This document shows positions 19,159 to 29,030 of a DNA stretch of 64,000 bases, piece by piece. Origin of the DNA: Caenimonas sedimenti (GTDB lineage: Bacteria; Pseudomonadota; Gammaproteobacteria; Burkholderiales; Burkholderiaceae_C). A model generated the notes under the pieces. The model was not told where the DNA came from. It was given only the letters and a program-made list of their open reading frames with translations, and did not search any database. The DNA is taken from the NCBI RefSeq assembly GCF_007833165.1, contig NZ_VOBQ01000012.1, positions 222,324 to 286,323 on the forward strand. Reading direction: 5' to 3'. Position numbers and translations under genes: made by a program. Every line of letters starts with the position of its first letter. Positions within the stretch are counted from its first letter, which is position 1.

Positions 19159-19251
19159 GACGATTGTTCGGTTTCCGGGGCGCAAAACCCTGGGATTCTA
19201 CAATGACCCTCCTTCCGCCCCTCTCGCCGAACTTCCCCGGCCTCCCCTTCC

Positions 19252-19941
19252 ATGACTTCCCCGCCGGGCCCGCCCCGCCCCGCTGCCACACCCGCGGCAA
19301 ATTCCGCCGCCACTCCCGAGGCGCTGGCCATGGGCTGGATGCACACCGCCCGCTTCCTCACCACCGCACCGCGGCTGGAGTTCCTGCCGGTGCACGACGC
19401 GCCCGAGATCGCCTTCGTCGGCCGTTCGAACGCCGGCAAGTCGACCTGCATCAACACCCTGACCCAGCAGAAGCGCCTGGCCTTTGCCTCCAAGACTCCT
19501 GGCCGCACCCAGGCCATCAACCTGTTCTCGCTCGGCAAGCAGGGCATCACCGACGCCGTGCTGGCCGACCTGCCGGGTTACGGCTACGCGGCCGTGCCGA
19601 AGGCGGACAAGATCCGGTGGCAGGAGGTGATGGCGAACTACCTGATGACCCGGGACAACCTGAAGGGCGTGGTGATGCTCTGCGACCCCCGCCATGGCCT
19701 GACCGAGCTCGACGACATCCTGCTGGAAGTCATCCGCCCGCGCGTCGAAGCCGGCATGCGGTTCCTGGTGCTGCTCACCAAGGCCGACAAGCTGAACCGG
19801 TCGGAGGCCAACAAGGCGCTGTCGATTGCGCGACTGCAGGCCGGCGGCGGCGATGTGAAACTGTTCTCCGCCCTCAAGCGGCAGGGCGTGGAGGAAACTG
19901 CCCTCCGGCTCTGGCAGTGGACCCATCCCGAAACCGAATGA
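19252..19941 (+). CDS. engB: Ribosome-biogenesis GTPase EngB/YsxC (YihA)
   Basis: Essential TRAFAC-class GTPase needed for assembly of the 50S subunit. It has 229 residues with G1 FVGRSNAGKST near residue 56, the G2 region SKTPGRTQ, G3 DLPGYGYA near 102, G4 TKAD near 175 and G5 FSALKRQG. The N-terminal 25 residues are Pro/Ala rich and could be non-essential. Its stop overlaps the start of the following hydrolase by 4 bases. Confidence 0.96.
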   Translation: MTSPPGPPRPAATPAANSAATPEALAMGWMHTARFLTTAPRLEFLPVHDAPEIAFVGRSNAGKSTCINTLTQQKRLAFASKTPGRTQAINLFSLGKQGITDAVLADLPGYGYAAVPKADKIRWQEVMANYLMTRDNLKGVVMLCDPRHGLTELDDILLEVIRPRVEAGMRFLVLLTKADKLNRSEANKALSIARLQAGGGDVKLFSALKRQGVEETALRLWQWTHPETE

Positions 19942-20828
19942 TCGAAACCTTCCAGCAGGCCCTGCCCCACGGCATCACCCTGAGCGTGCGTGCCGCCGGC
20001 GAACGCGGCCGCCCGGTGCTCATGTTCCTGCACGGCTTCCCCGAGGCGGCTTTCGTCTGGGACGTGCTGCTGGAGCACTTCTCGCGGCCCGAAAACGGCG
20101 GCTACCGCTGCGTGGCGCCCAACCTGCGCGGCTTCGAACGGTCTTCGCAGCCGGCAGAGGTGGCCGCCTACCGCCCGAAGCACATCGTGCAGGACATCGC
20201 CGCGCTCATCGCCACCGAGGGCGGGCGGCTGGATTGCCTGGTGGCGCACGACTGGGGCGGCGCCGTCGCCTGGAGCCTGGTCAACCAGCAGCCCGCGCTC
20301 GCGAAACGCCTGGCCATCATCAACTCGCCGCACCCTGGCACCTTCCTGCGCGAGCTGAAGTCCAACCCGCGCCAGCAGGAAGCCAGCGCCTACATGAACT
20401 TCCTCGTCCGGCCGGACGCGGAAGCGATCCTGCGCGAGAACGACTACCAGCGCCTGTTCAAGTTCTTCTCCAACGGCGGCGGCGGCGAGTGGCTGACCGA
20501 TGCCGTCAAGCAGCAATACCGCGAGGTCTGGGACGCGAGTCTCACGGGTGGCTGCAACTACTACCGCGCATCGCCGCTGCGCCCGCCACGCCCCGAGGAT
20601 CCCGCGGCGGCCGCCGTCACGCTCCCACGCGAAATGCTCACCATCGCCGTCCCCACCTTCGTGCTCTGGGCGATGAACGACATCGCGCTGCCACCGGAGT
20701 TGATCGATGGACTGGACGACTACATCGCCGACCTGACGCTGGAGCGGGTGCCCGGGGCCACGCACTGGATCATTCACGAGCGGCCCGCTTTCGTCGCGGA
20801 ACGGCTGGCCCATTTCCTCGCTCAGTAG
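19938..20828 (+). CDS. Alpha/beta-fold hydrolase, epoxide-hydrolase-like
   Basis: A 296-residue cytoplasmic hydrolase. Near residue 35 is the oxyanion-hole motif HGFPE, and near 105 the nucleophile elbow HDWGGAVAW, with Asp in the nucleophile position as in epoxide hydrolases and haloalkane dehalogenases. The C-terminal His is in GATHWIIHE near 277, and an acidic residue is available in LWAMNDIALP. The substrate is unknown. Translationally coupled to engB (ATGA); convergent overlap of 7 bases with the acyltransferase gene. Confidence 0.85.
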   Translation: MIETFQQALPHGITLSVRAAGERGRPVLMFLHGFPEAAFVWDVLLEHFSRPENGGYRCVAPNLRGFERSSQPAEVAAYRPKHIVQDIAALIATEGGRLDCLVAHDWGGAVAWSLVNQQPALAKRLAIINSPHPGTFLRELKSNPRQQEASAYMNFLVRPDAEAILRENDYQRLFKFFSNGGGGEWLTDAVKQQYREVWDASLTGGCNYYRASPLRPPRPEDPAAAAVTLPREMLTIAVPTFVLWAMNDIALPPELIDGLDDYIADLTLERVPGATHWIIHERPAFVAERLAHFLAQ

Positions 20829-21688
20829 ACGCCCGGTTCACCTTCCGGACGGGTCTTGAACCGCTTGTGGACCCAGTAGTACTGGGACGGCATCTCGTCG
20901 ACGTAACTTTCCAGCCGGCGGTTCATGAGCGCCGTGTCGGCCTCGGGGTCCTCCGAAGGGAAGCCGGTCCAGGCCGGCAACAGGCGCACCTCGTAGCCGG
21001 AAGGGGTCATGCGGGTGATCAGCGGCACGACCTTCGCGCGGCACAGGCGCGCGAAGCGGGACAGCGATGGCACCGTCGCCGCCTGCACGCCGTAGAACGG
21101 CACGAAGATCGACTCCTCCGGGCCGAAGTTCATGTCCGGCAGCAGGTAGAGGACGCCCCCCTTGCGCACCACCGACACGATGTCGCGCACGCCCTCGGCG
21201 CGGCTGACCGGCCGGGCGTCGCCGAACCGGAAGCGGCCACGCAAGACCCAGGCATCGATGACCGGATCGCTCTGGCGGGTGTAGATGCCGATGACGCTGC
21301 GCGGGATTTGCTGCGTCACGGCCGTCACGCCGGCGTCGAGACCCACGAAATGCGGGCAGAACAGGATGACCGGCTCCTTGCCGTCCATCTCGTTCACGGC
21401 ACCCGTGACCATCAGCCGGCTGCGCACGGTCTCCGTGTCCGCATGCCAGAGCCAGGCCCGGTCGAACCAGGCCTGGGCGACGTTCACGAACACCTGGCGG
21501 GCCACGGCCCGGCGTTCGGCCTCGCTCCATTGCGGGAAGCAGAGCCGCAGGTTCACATCCACCACCTTGCGGCGCGGCACGACGACCAGGTAGAGCAGCA
21601 GGCCGACGGCATGTCCGAAGGCGCGGACCCACGGCAGCGGCAGCGGCGCGATCAGCCGCATGAAGAGGATGCCGAGGCGGCTGATCAC
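20822..21688 (-). CDS. Lipid A biosynthesis acyltransferase, LpxL/LpxM family (second copy)
   Basis: Membrane-anchored lysophospholipid-type acyltransferase that adds a secondary acyl chain to lipid A. It has 288 residues from a GTG at 21688 that overlaps the stop of the upstream paralogue (GTGA). The catalytic motif is CPHFVGLD (HX4D) near residue 113; later motifs are RKGGVLYLLPDMNFG near 185 and FVPFYGV. A membrane helix lies near residues 20-40. The two copies probably act in sequence, like LpxL and LpxM, but which adds which chain cannot be told from sequence. Confidence 0.88.
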   Translation of the reverse strand: MISRLGILFMRLIAPLPLPWVRAFGHAVGLLLYLVVVPRRKVVDVNLRLCFPQWSEAERRAVARQVFVNVAQAWFDRAWLWHADTETVRSRLMVTGAVNEMDGKEPVILFCPHFVGLDAGVTAVTQQIPRSVIGIYTRQSDPVIDAWVLRGRFRFGDARPVSRAEGVRDIVSVVRKGGVLYLLPDMNFGPEESIFVPFYGVQAATVPSLSRFARLCRAKVVPLITRMTPSGYEVRLLPAWTGFPSEDPEADTALMNRRLESYVDEMPSQYYWVHKRFKTRPEGEPGVY

Positions 21689-22509
21689 GCCGCCCCCGCC
21701 TCGCGCGGCTGCTTGTAGCGTGCGTAGCCCCAGAGGTACTGGCCCGGGCACTCGCGCACCAGGGCCTCCATGTTCTCGTTCAACTGCCTGGCTGCCGCGG
21801 CTGGGTCCACCGGCTGCTCGCCCACCCAGTCGCGGACATGGATGCAATAGCCCTGCCCGCGGGGCAGGCGCTCGCCCCAGAACAGCAGCAGCGGGGCCCC
21901 CGTCTGCTGCGCGAGCCGCCCCGCCAGTGTCATGGTGTAGGCCGGGCTGCCGAAGAACGGCGCCCAGACCCCGAGGCCGTGGGGCGGAACCTGGTCCGGC
22001 AGCAGGCCGATGGCTTCGCCCGCGCGCAAGGCCTTCAGCATCTGGCGCACGCCGGGCAGCGTGGCGGGCGCCGCGCTCAGGTTCGGCCGGTTGCGCGCGG
22101 TGTCGACCAGCTCGCGCAGCCAGGCCTTGCGGGCGGGCCGGTACAGCACGGTGATGTGGCCGAAGCGTGCACCGAACGCTTGCGCCGTGACCTCGAAACA
22201 CCCCAGGTGTGGCGTGAGGCAGACGACACCGCGACCGAGTGCACGGGCGGCCAGGATGCGTTCCTCGCCCTCCCAGCGCACCGGCGGGGTGTATCCGAAC
22301 CACAGGCGCGGCACCTCGCCGAGCAGCTTGCCCGCTTCGGCGACAGCGGAACGGACCTCGCGCCAGGCGTAGCCAGCCTGGGCCGCGTTGGCCAGGAACC
22401 GGCGCCGGTAGGTCGGCGAGGCCAGGAAAGCCAGCCAGCCCAGGACCGCGCCGACGGCGTGGAGCAGGGGCAGCGGCCACGCGGCCAGGGATTGGAAGAG
22501 TCTTTTCAC
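21685..22509 (-). CDS. Lipid A biosynthesis acyltransferase, LpxL family (first copy)
   Basis: A 274-residue paralogue of the following gene, with an N-terminal hydrophobic helix ([16 protein letters not shown]), catalytic PHLGCFE (HX4E, the variant acid) near residue 100, and [13 protein letters not shown] near 163. Predicted to acylate Kdo2-lipid A precursors at the inner membrane. Divergent from metK; the 136-base gap between them holds both promoters. Members of the pair differ in the acid of the HX4 motif (Glu here, Asp in the second). Confidence 0.88.
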   Translation of the reverse strand: MKRLFQSLAAWPLPLLHAVGAVLGWLAFLASPTYRRRFLANAAQAGYAWREVRSAVAEAGKLLGEVPRLWFGYTPPVRWEGEERILAARALGRGVVCLTPHLGCFEVTAQAFGARFGHITVLYRPARKAWLRELVDTARNRPNLSAAPATLPGVRQMLKALRAGEAIGLLPDQVPPHGLGVWAPFFGSPAYTMTLAGRLAQQTGAPLLLFWGERLPRGQGYCIHVRDWVGEQPVDPAAAARQLNENMEALVRECPGQYLWGYARYKQPREAGAA

Positions 22510-22645
22510 CCGCAGTAGAATCCGTGGGTCGCCGAGTTATTGGAACTACTTGCAGGGCGACGTTAAAGAACTTCTGCTAAAGCGTTCGCCCCCGCTCCGG
22601 CAAAGGCAACGCGCCTTTCGCAATTCATCAACGGAGTGTATTCAA

Positions 22646-23827
<1,182 letters not shown>

Positions 23828-23845
23828 GCAGCGCTCGCTCCAGAC

Positions 23846-23872
23846 AAAAAGCCGGGTCGCCCCGGCTTTTTT
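23846..23872 (+). terminator. Rho-independent terminator of metK
   Basis: A perfect stem AAAAAGCCGGG / CCCGGCTTTTT with a TCGC loop and a following T-run lies 18 bases past the metK stop. The A-run on the other side allows it to work for the minus-strand gene ending at 23888 too. Confidence 0.93.
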
Positions 23873-23887
23873 CTTTGGCGCAGCGCC

Positions 23888-24754
23888 TCAGTTCATTGCC
23901 GTCTGTTGCCGCTCGTACTCCTGCCGCTTCATGGTGACGTAGGTCGAGCGGTCCATCTCGTGCAACTGCTTCGGGTACCGTTCGGTCGCGCTGAACCAGG
24001 ACTGGATCCGCTTTTCGTTGCGCTGGTCGGCCGGGGCATCGAGCGTCTCCAGGTACGAATCGATCGCGAGGTAGTAGCGCATCGCGTTGCGCTCGACCGC
24101 CCCGCGCACGCCCCCGGTGAGCACGGGCTGGCCGTTGGCGTCCTTCGACATGCTGAAGCCGACCTTGCTGGCCCCCGCCGTGGACAGGTAGGTCTGCATC
24201 GCCATGCGTCCCACGGTCCCGTACCCGTAGGAATAGCTCAGGTGCAGGAAGGTCTTGCCGGCCTCCAGCGGAATCGCGGACACGGTGATGCGGTAGTCGC
24301 GCGTGCCGATCGGGCCTTCAGGCGCGTTCAGGCGCGTCTCGAAGTAGTCCTTGCCCACGATCTGGTTGCGGAACCCGAAGCTGAGCTTGAACGCCTGTTC
24401 GGCCGGCTGGTTGTACTTGCGGCCGATGCGCACCTGCAGCTGGTCGCCCCCCGCGTGGCAGTACTTGGTGTTGAACGGCAGGATCATGATGTCGCACCAT
24501 GCCGCCGGCTCCTTCAGGGCCTGGCTGACCTTGACGAACGGGTGGTCGAGCACCGCGTAGACGTCGCCCTGCAGCACGTTGGGACTTTCCGTCGAGTCGA
24601 TGTGCAGCGCACGCTGGTAGTTGTTGTTGCGCAGTTCGTCGCGCAGGTCCGCGTGGCGGGCGCGCAAGCTCGCCGCGTCGGCGTGCACGGGCAAGGCAGG
24701 CAAGGCGAAGGCGGAGGCGGCGGCGAGCGCCGCCAGCCAGCGAAATGATTTCAT
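23888..24754 (-). CDS. Secreted protein of unknown function
   Basis: A 288-residue protein with a Sec signal peptide (KSFRWLAALAAASAFALPALPVHA, split near residue 26). The mature part has no motif I recognise: it contains a conserved-looking two-Cys segment (WCDIMILPFNTKYCHAGG, possible disulfide), GRKYNQPAEQAFKLSF, a Tyr-rich LSYSYGYGTVGR and a charged C-terminus. The predicted beta content would suit a periplasmic or outer-membrane-associated domain. It is coupled by ATGA to the upstream 164-residue gene, so the two probably function together. No function is proposed. Confidence 0.75.
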   Translation of the reverse strand: MKSFRWLAALAAASAFALPALPVHADAASLRARHADLRDELRNNNYQRALHIDSTESPNVLQGDVYAVLDHPFVKVSQALKEPAAWCDIMILPFNTKYCHAGGDQLQVRIGRKYNQPAEQAFKLSFGFRNQIVGKDYFETRLNAPEGPIGTRDYRITVSAIPLEAGKTFLHLSYSYGYGTVGRMAMQTYLSTAGASKVGFSMSKDANGQPVLTGGVRGAVERNAMRYYLAIDSYLETLDAPADQRNEKRIQSWFSATERYPKQLHEMDRSTYVTMKRQEYERQQTAMN

Positions 24755-25245
24755 GCGTGATTCCTGTGATGCGAAGAGGCGTCCGCGTCGGCGTCGCCGG
24801 CCGGTTCGGCTTCGGTGGTCTGGCCCGCGCCGACTTCCGACTCTTCCTCGAGGAAGGCCTGGACGTCGAGCTGGATGCCACCCATGAAGAGCGAATGGGG
24901 CGCCACCAGGTAGAGGTAGCGGCCGCGGGGATTCAGGTGGAGCCGCATGCGCAGCCGCGGGTTCGCCACCGCTTCCCAGGCGCGGATGAGGCGGGCACGC
25001 ACCAGGTTGTCCGGACACTGGAGGAACTTCAGCTTGTGGTAGTTGGTGGACAGGCTGACCGCGTCCAGGTACCAGCCGGAACTCTTGTTGCGCGCCAACA
25101 GGTTGGACGACAGGTCCACCTCGAGCGTGAGCACGTTGTCGACCACTTCGAGCTGCAGGTTGCGCCCGAGCAAGCCCCCATTCGCCTCGCCGTACTTGTA
25201 AGTGAGGTGCAGATGCGAGGGCGTCTTGCGGAGGGAATATTTCAT
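24751..25245 (-). CDS. Hydrophilic protein of unknown function, partner of the next gene
   Basis: 164 residues from ATG 25245 (MKYSLRKTPSH), which follows a GGGGGACC-like weak site; an earlier reading from 25278 is less likely. Without signal peptide or membrane helix. It is rich in beta-forming segments (LQLEVVDNVLTLEVDLSSN), followed by an acidic Glu/Asp tail that ends His-rich (SSHHRNH). Not recognised. Its stop overlaps the start of the secreted protein gene, indicating coupled expression. Confidence 0.7.
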   Translation of the reverse strand: MKYSLRKTPSHLHLTYKYGEANGGLLGRNLQLEVVDNVLTLEVDLSSNLLARNKSSGWYLDAVSLSTNYHKLKFLQCPDNLVRARLIRAWEAVANPRLRMRLHLNPRGRYLYLVAPHSLFMGGIQLDVQAFLEEESEVGAGQTTEAEPAGDADADASSHHRNHA

Positions 25246-25462
25246 GGGGGACCTGCAACGCGAGAGTGCTTGATGCACCAGCCGCCCGGTGTAGGACGTT
25301 GCAGTTTTCCCCTGTGAGCGGGCTCAGCCTTGCCAGCGGCGCGCGGGGTGCGCGTGCTCCTACAGGCACTAGCGGCTCGCCGCCTACGCACTGGCTGGGC
25401 CAGCTTTTCGAAGATGGGGCAAGCAACTTTCCACTCACCCACCACTCGCAAGGAGCGATGCC

Positions 25463-26458
25463 ATGGCCGCCGATGAACGTGAAGAACAGGACTTGAACCG
25501 CGACCCGATCACCGAGGAACCGGGGGCGCACCCGGTGGGCACCGGGATCGGCGCGACGGGCGGCGCGGTCGCCGGAGCGGCCGCCGGCTCGCTGGCGGGG
25601 CCGGTCGGGGCCGCGGTGGGCGGTGTCGTGGGTGCCGTGGTCGGCGGGCTGGCGGGCAAGGCCGCGGCTGAATCCGTGAACCCGACCGCAGAGGAAGCCT
25701 TCTGGAAGGAGAACTTCGAGAAGGAGTCCTACTACGAAGCCGGCCGCACTTTCGACGACTACGGCCCGGCCTACCGCCTGGGACTGTCGGGACGCTCGCG
25801 CTTCGAAGACCCTTGGACCCACGTCGAACCGCGACTCGGCTCCGAATGGGACACGGCGCGGGCCGGTTCCACGCTGGACTGGGAGCGCGCCCGGCCGGCC
25901 TCCCAGGCCGCCTGGCAAAGGGTCGATGACCAGGTGCGCTATGGCGGCGCGAGCACCGGCGCCGCGGCGGCGGTCGGGAGCCTGCAATCGGCTGGCGACA
26001 ACAGCGGCGACCGCGCGGACACCCTCGACGTGCTGAAGGAACTCGTGGAGTGCTGCAAGGATGGCGAATATGGGTTCCGCGAATGCGCCGAGCAGGCCAA
26101 GCGGCAAGACCTCAAGACCCTGTTCCTGCAGCGTGCCGACGACTGCCGCTCGGCCGCGCAGGAGCTCAACGGGCTGGTGCGCGATTGCGGTGGCCAACCC
26201 GAGGACGGCGGCAGTGCCATGGGCGCGCTCCACCGCGGCTGGGTGTCCGTGAAGGCCACCCTCGGCACCTACGACGACAAGGCCGTGCTGGAAGAGTGCG
26301 AGCGCGGCGAAGACAACGCCAAGGCGCGCTACAAGAAGGCGCTCGAGAAGAACCTGCCGGCCAACGTGCGCCAGGTGGTGGAGCGCCAGATGCAGGGCGT
26401 GCAACGCAATCACGACCAGGTGAAGGCTTTGCGCGACCAGCTCCGGGCGAATGGCTAA
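25463..26458 (+). CDS. Glycine-zipper plus PA2169-type four-helix-bundle protein
   Basis: 331 residues. Residues 25-70 form a Gly/Ala-rich glycine zipper (GATGGAVAGAAAGSLAGPVGAAVGG), a membrane-inserting or oligomerising element. A middle acidic, aromatic segment (FEKESYYEAGRTFDDY) is followed by a C-terminal four-helix bundle (about 180-330; LKELVECCKDGEYGF and LFLQRADDCRSAAQEL), the DUF2383/PA2169 ferritin-like family. Such genes are commonly part of general-stress sets; that is context knowledge. The last 8 bases overlap ligD, which suggests coupled expression of a stress protein and a DNA repair enzyme. An AGGAG-like AAGGAGCG precedes the ATG. Confidence 0.85.
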   Translation: MAADEREEQDLNRDPITEEPGAHPVGTGIGATGGAVAGAAAGSLAGPVGAAVGGVVGAVVGGLAGKAAAESVNPTAEEAFWKENFEKESYYEAGRTFDDYGPAYRLGLSGRSRFEDPWTHVEPRLGSEWDTARAGSTLDWERARPASQAAWQRVDDQVRYGGASTGAAAAVGSLQSAGDNSGDRADTLDVLKELVECCKDGEYGFRECAEQAKRQDLKTLFLQRADDCRSAAQELNGLVRDCGGQPEDGGSAMGALHRGWVSVKATLGTYDDKAVLEECERGEDNAKARYKKALEKNLPANVRQVVERQMQGVQRNHDQVKALRDQLRANG

Positions 26459-29030
26459 GGACGACAGGGCACACAGCGCCCTGAAGACCTACCGCGAGAA
26501 GCGCAAATTCGACGCCACGCCCGAGCCTGCGGAGGGCGGGCTGGCGAACGAAGACGCGCCCTCCTTTGTCGTCCAGAAGCACTGGGCGACCCGCCTGCAC
26601 TACGACTTCCGGCTGGAACTCGACGGCACCATGAAGAGCTGGGCCGTCCCCAAGGGGCCCAGCTTCGACCCGGCCGACAAACGCATGGCGATGCCGACCG
26701 AGGACCACCCGATCGCCTACAACCGCTTCGAGGGCACGATCCCCGCAGGCAACTACGGCGCGGGCAAGGTCATCATCTGGGACAAGGGCACCTGGCATCC
26801 ACTGGAAGACCCGCGCAAGGGCTACAGGGACGGCAAGCTCAAGTTCGAGTTGCGTGGCCACAAGCTGCACGGGCACTGGACGCTCGTGCGGATGAAAGGC
26901 CGGGGCGATCGCGGCAAGGATCCCTGGCTGCTGATCAAGGAACGCGATGGCTCCGCCCGGCCCGCGCTCGAGTACAGCGTCGTGGACGAAATGCCGGACA
27001 GCGTGAAAGACCAGGAAGACCGGCCGTCCGCACGCGGCGGCGCGCCAGCTGTCGCAGGGGCCGCCGCACCGGCCGCCACGCGCGTTGCGCGGGACGGCCC
27101 GCCCGAAGGCGCCCGGCCCGCCACATTGCCCAAGGAGTTGCAGCCCGAACTGGCCACCCTGGTCGATGCCCCGCCCGCTGATCCGCAGAACTGGCTGTTC
27201 GAGATCAAGTTCGACGGCTACCGCATGCTGGCACGCGCCGAGGCCGGACGCGTCCAACTGATCACCCGCAACGGCAACGACTGGACCGCGCGCTTGCCGG
27301 CGCTCGAGCAGGCCCTGCGCGCGATGGACCTGCCCGACGGCTGGTACGACGGCGAGATCATCATGCCCGGCACGCACGCGCCGGCCGACTTCCAGGCGCT
27401 GCAGGGCGCGTTCGACAGTGCCCGCACCGCCGACATCGTCTACTACCTGTTCGACGTGCCCTACTGCGCGGGCCAGGACCTGCGCGCGGTCCCGCTGGTG
27501 GAACGCCGCGCCGTGCTGCAGCGCATCGTCGAGCGCAAGCCGCAGGACAAGGTGCGCTTCAGCGAAGTGTTCGATGCCCCGGTCGCCGAGATGCTGCAGT
27601 CCGCCTGCAAGCTGGGGCTGGAGGGCGTCATCGCCAAACGGCGCGACTCACGCTATTCGACCCGGCGTTCGCCGGACTGGCTGAAGCTCAAGTGCGGGCA
27701 GCGGCAGGAGTTCCTGATCGGCGGCTACACCGATCCCAAGGGTTCGCGCACCGGCATCGGGTCGCTGCTGCTGGGCGTGCACGACAAAGAGGGCAAGCTG
27801 CAATACGCCGGCAACGTCGGCACCGGGTTCAACGAACGGTCGCTGCGCGAACTGCGCGAGCGGCTGGATGCGCTGGCGGTGGATAAGAGCGCGTTCCAGG
27901 GGGGCGTGGGCCTGCCGCGCGCGGCGCATTGGGTCCGCCCGGAGCTGGTTTGCGAAGTGGCCTTCGGCGAATGGACGCGCGAAGGCAAGGTGCGGCATGC
28001 CGTGTTCCACGGCCTGCGCGACGACAAGCCGCCGCGGGCCATCGGCCGCGAACCGGTGCAGCATGCGCCCGCGCCGTCGAGGCAGACACCGCGGAACGCA
28101 ACGGCTGCCGCCGCGCCATCGACTGGCCAGGTGGCGGCTGCGGGCTTGCCGTCGAACCTGCGCATCAGCAGCCCCGACCGCGTGGTGGACCCGCAAAGTG
28201 GCCTGAAGAAGATCGACCTGGTGCGCTACTACGCCCTGGTCGCGCCGCTGATGATGGAACACCTGCGCGGCCGGCCGGTCTCGCTGGTGCGCGCGCCGGA
28301 CGGGATCACCGGCCAGCTGTTCTTCCAGAAGCACCTGGAGCGCTACAAGATGGCCGGCGTGGCACCACTGGATCCGGCGTTCTTCCCTGGCCACGCGGCC
28401 ATGCTGGAGATCGCCGCGCCGGAAGGCCTGCTGTCGGCGGCGCAGATGAACGTGATCGAGTTCCACACCTGGAACGGCGTCAAGAGCGGCATGACCAAGC
28501 CTGACCGGATGACCTTCGACATCGACCCGGGAGAAGGGGTCGAGTGGCCACAGATCCAGGAGGCCGCGCAGCTCGTGCACGCGCTGCTGGAGGAACTGGG
28601 CCTGCCTTCGTTCCTGAAAACCAGCGGCGGCAAGGGCCTGCACGTGGTGGTGCCGCTGCGCAAGCAGCACGACTGGGACACGGTGAAGGATTTTTCGCAG
28701 GCGGTCGTGCAGCACCTCGCCCGGACGCTGCCGGACCGCTTCGTCGCCAAGAGCGGGCCAAAGAACCGGGTTGGCCGGATCTTCATCGACTACCTGCGCA
28801 ACGGCTACGGTGCGACGACCGCCGCGGCCTGGTCGGCGCGGGCCCGGCCGGGGCTGGGCATTTCGGTGCCCGTGCGCTGGGACGAACTGGCCGGGCTGAA
28901 GAGCGGCGCGCACTGGAGCGTCGCCACGGTCCACCAGCGTCTCGACCAGGGCAACGCGCCCTGGGCGGACTACGAAAGCAGCCGCGGCAGCCTGGGCGCC
29001 GCCATGAAGAAGCTGGGATTCAAGCCTTAG
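26451..29030 (+). CDS. ligD: Multidomain ATP-dependent DNA ligase D
   Basis: Performs end processing, gap filling and ligation in bacterial non-homologous end joining, normally with Ku. It has 859 residues in the Pseudomonas-type order: 3'-phosphoesterase domain (about 35-160, RLHYDFRLE, PAGNYGAG), ATP-dependent ligase (about 215-530) with nucleotidyl Lys in IKFDGYR near 253 and EGVIAKRRDSRY, and the primase/polymerase domain (about 565-850) with DIDPGEGVEW (catalytic Asp pair near 690) and SGGKGLHVVVPL. No ku gene lies in this window. Overlaps the upstream four-helix-bundle gene by 8 bases and the downstream minus-strand gene by 11. Confidence 0.96.
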   Translation: MAKDDRAHSALKTYREKRKFDATPEPAEGGLANEDAPSFVVQKHWATRLHYDFRLELDGTMKSWAVPKGPSFDPADKRMAMPTEDHPIAYNRFEGTIPAGNYGAGKVIIWDKGTWHPLEDPRKGYRDGKLKFELRGHKLHGHWTLVRMKGRGDRGKDPWLLIKERDGSARPALEYSVVDEMPDSVKDQEDRPSARGGAPAVAGAAAPAATRVARDGPPEGARPATLPKELQPELATLVDAPPADPQNWLFEIKFDGYRMLARAEAGRVQLITRNGNDWTARLPALEQALRAMDLPDGWYDGEIIMPGTHAPADFQALQGAFDSARTADIVYYLFDVPYCAGQDLRAVPLVERRAVLQRIVERKPQDKVRFSEVFDAPVAEMLQSACKLGLEGVIAKRRDSRYSTRRSPDWLKLKCGQRQEFLIGGYTDPKGSRTGIGSLLLGVHDKEGKLQYAGNVGTGFNERSLRELRERLDALAVDKSAFQGGVGLPRAAHWVRPELVCEVAFGEWTREGKVRHAVFHGLRDDKPPRAIGREPVQHAPAPSRQTPRNATAAAAPSTGQVAAAGLPSNLRISSPDRVVDPQSGLKKIDLVRYYALVAPLMMEHLRGRPVSLVRAPDGITGQLFFQKHLERYKMAGVAPLDPAFFPGHAAMLEIAAPEGLLSAAQMNVIEFHTWNGVKSGMTKPDRMTFDIDPGEGVEWPQIQEAAQLVHALLEELGLPSFLKTSGGKGLHVVVPLRKQHDWDTVKDFSQAVVQHLARTLPDRFVAKSGPKNRVGRIFIDYLRNGYGATTAAAWSARARPGLGISVPVRWDELAGLKSGAHWSVATVHQRLDQGNAPWADYESSRGSLGAAMKKLGFKP

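Noticed and set aside
16261..19206. Very long open frame (981 codons) on the plus strand
   Set aside because: It is antisense to resB and the cytochrome c gene, has the low-complexity Arg/His/Gly composition of GC-rich shadow frames, and no family motif.
22510..22645. Possible SAM or SAH riboswitch before metK
   Set aside because: No stem pattern or conserved core of known SAM/SAH riboswitches could be found.
25246..25462. Attenuator or small RNA before the glycine-zipper gene
   Set aside because: TGTAGGA and TCCTACA form only a weak distant inverted repeat; not enough to support a call.
26166..27377. Minus-strand open frame opposite ligD
   Set aside because: Shadow of ligD with no domain.
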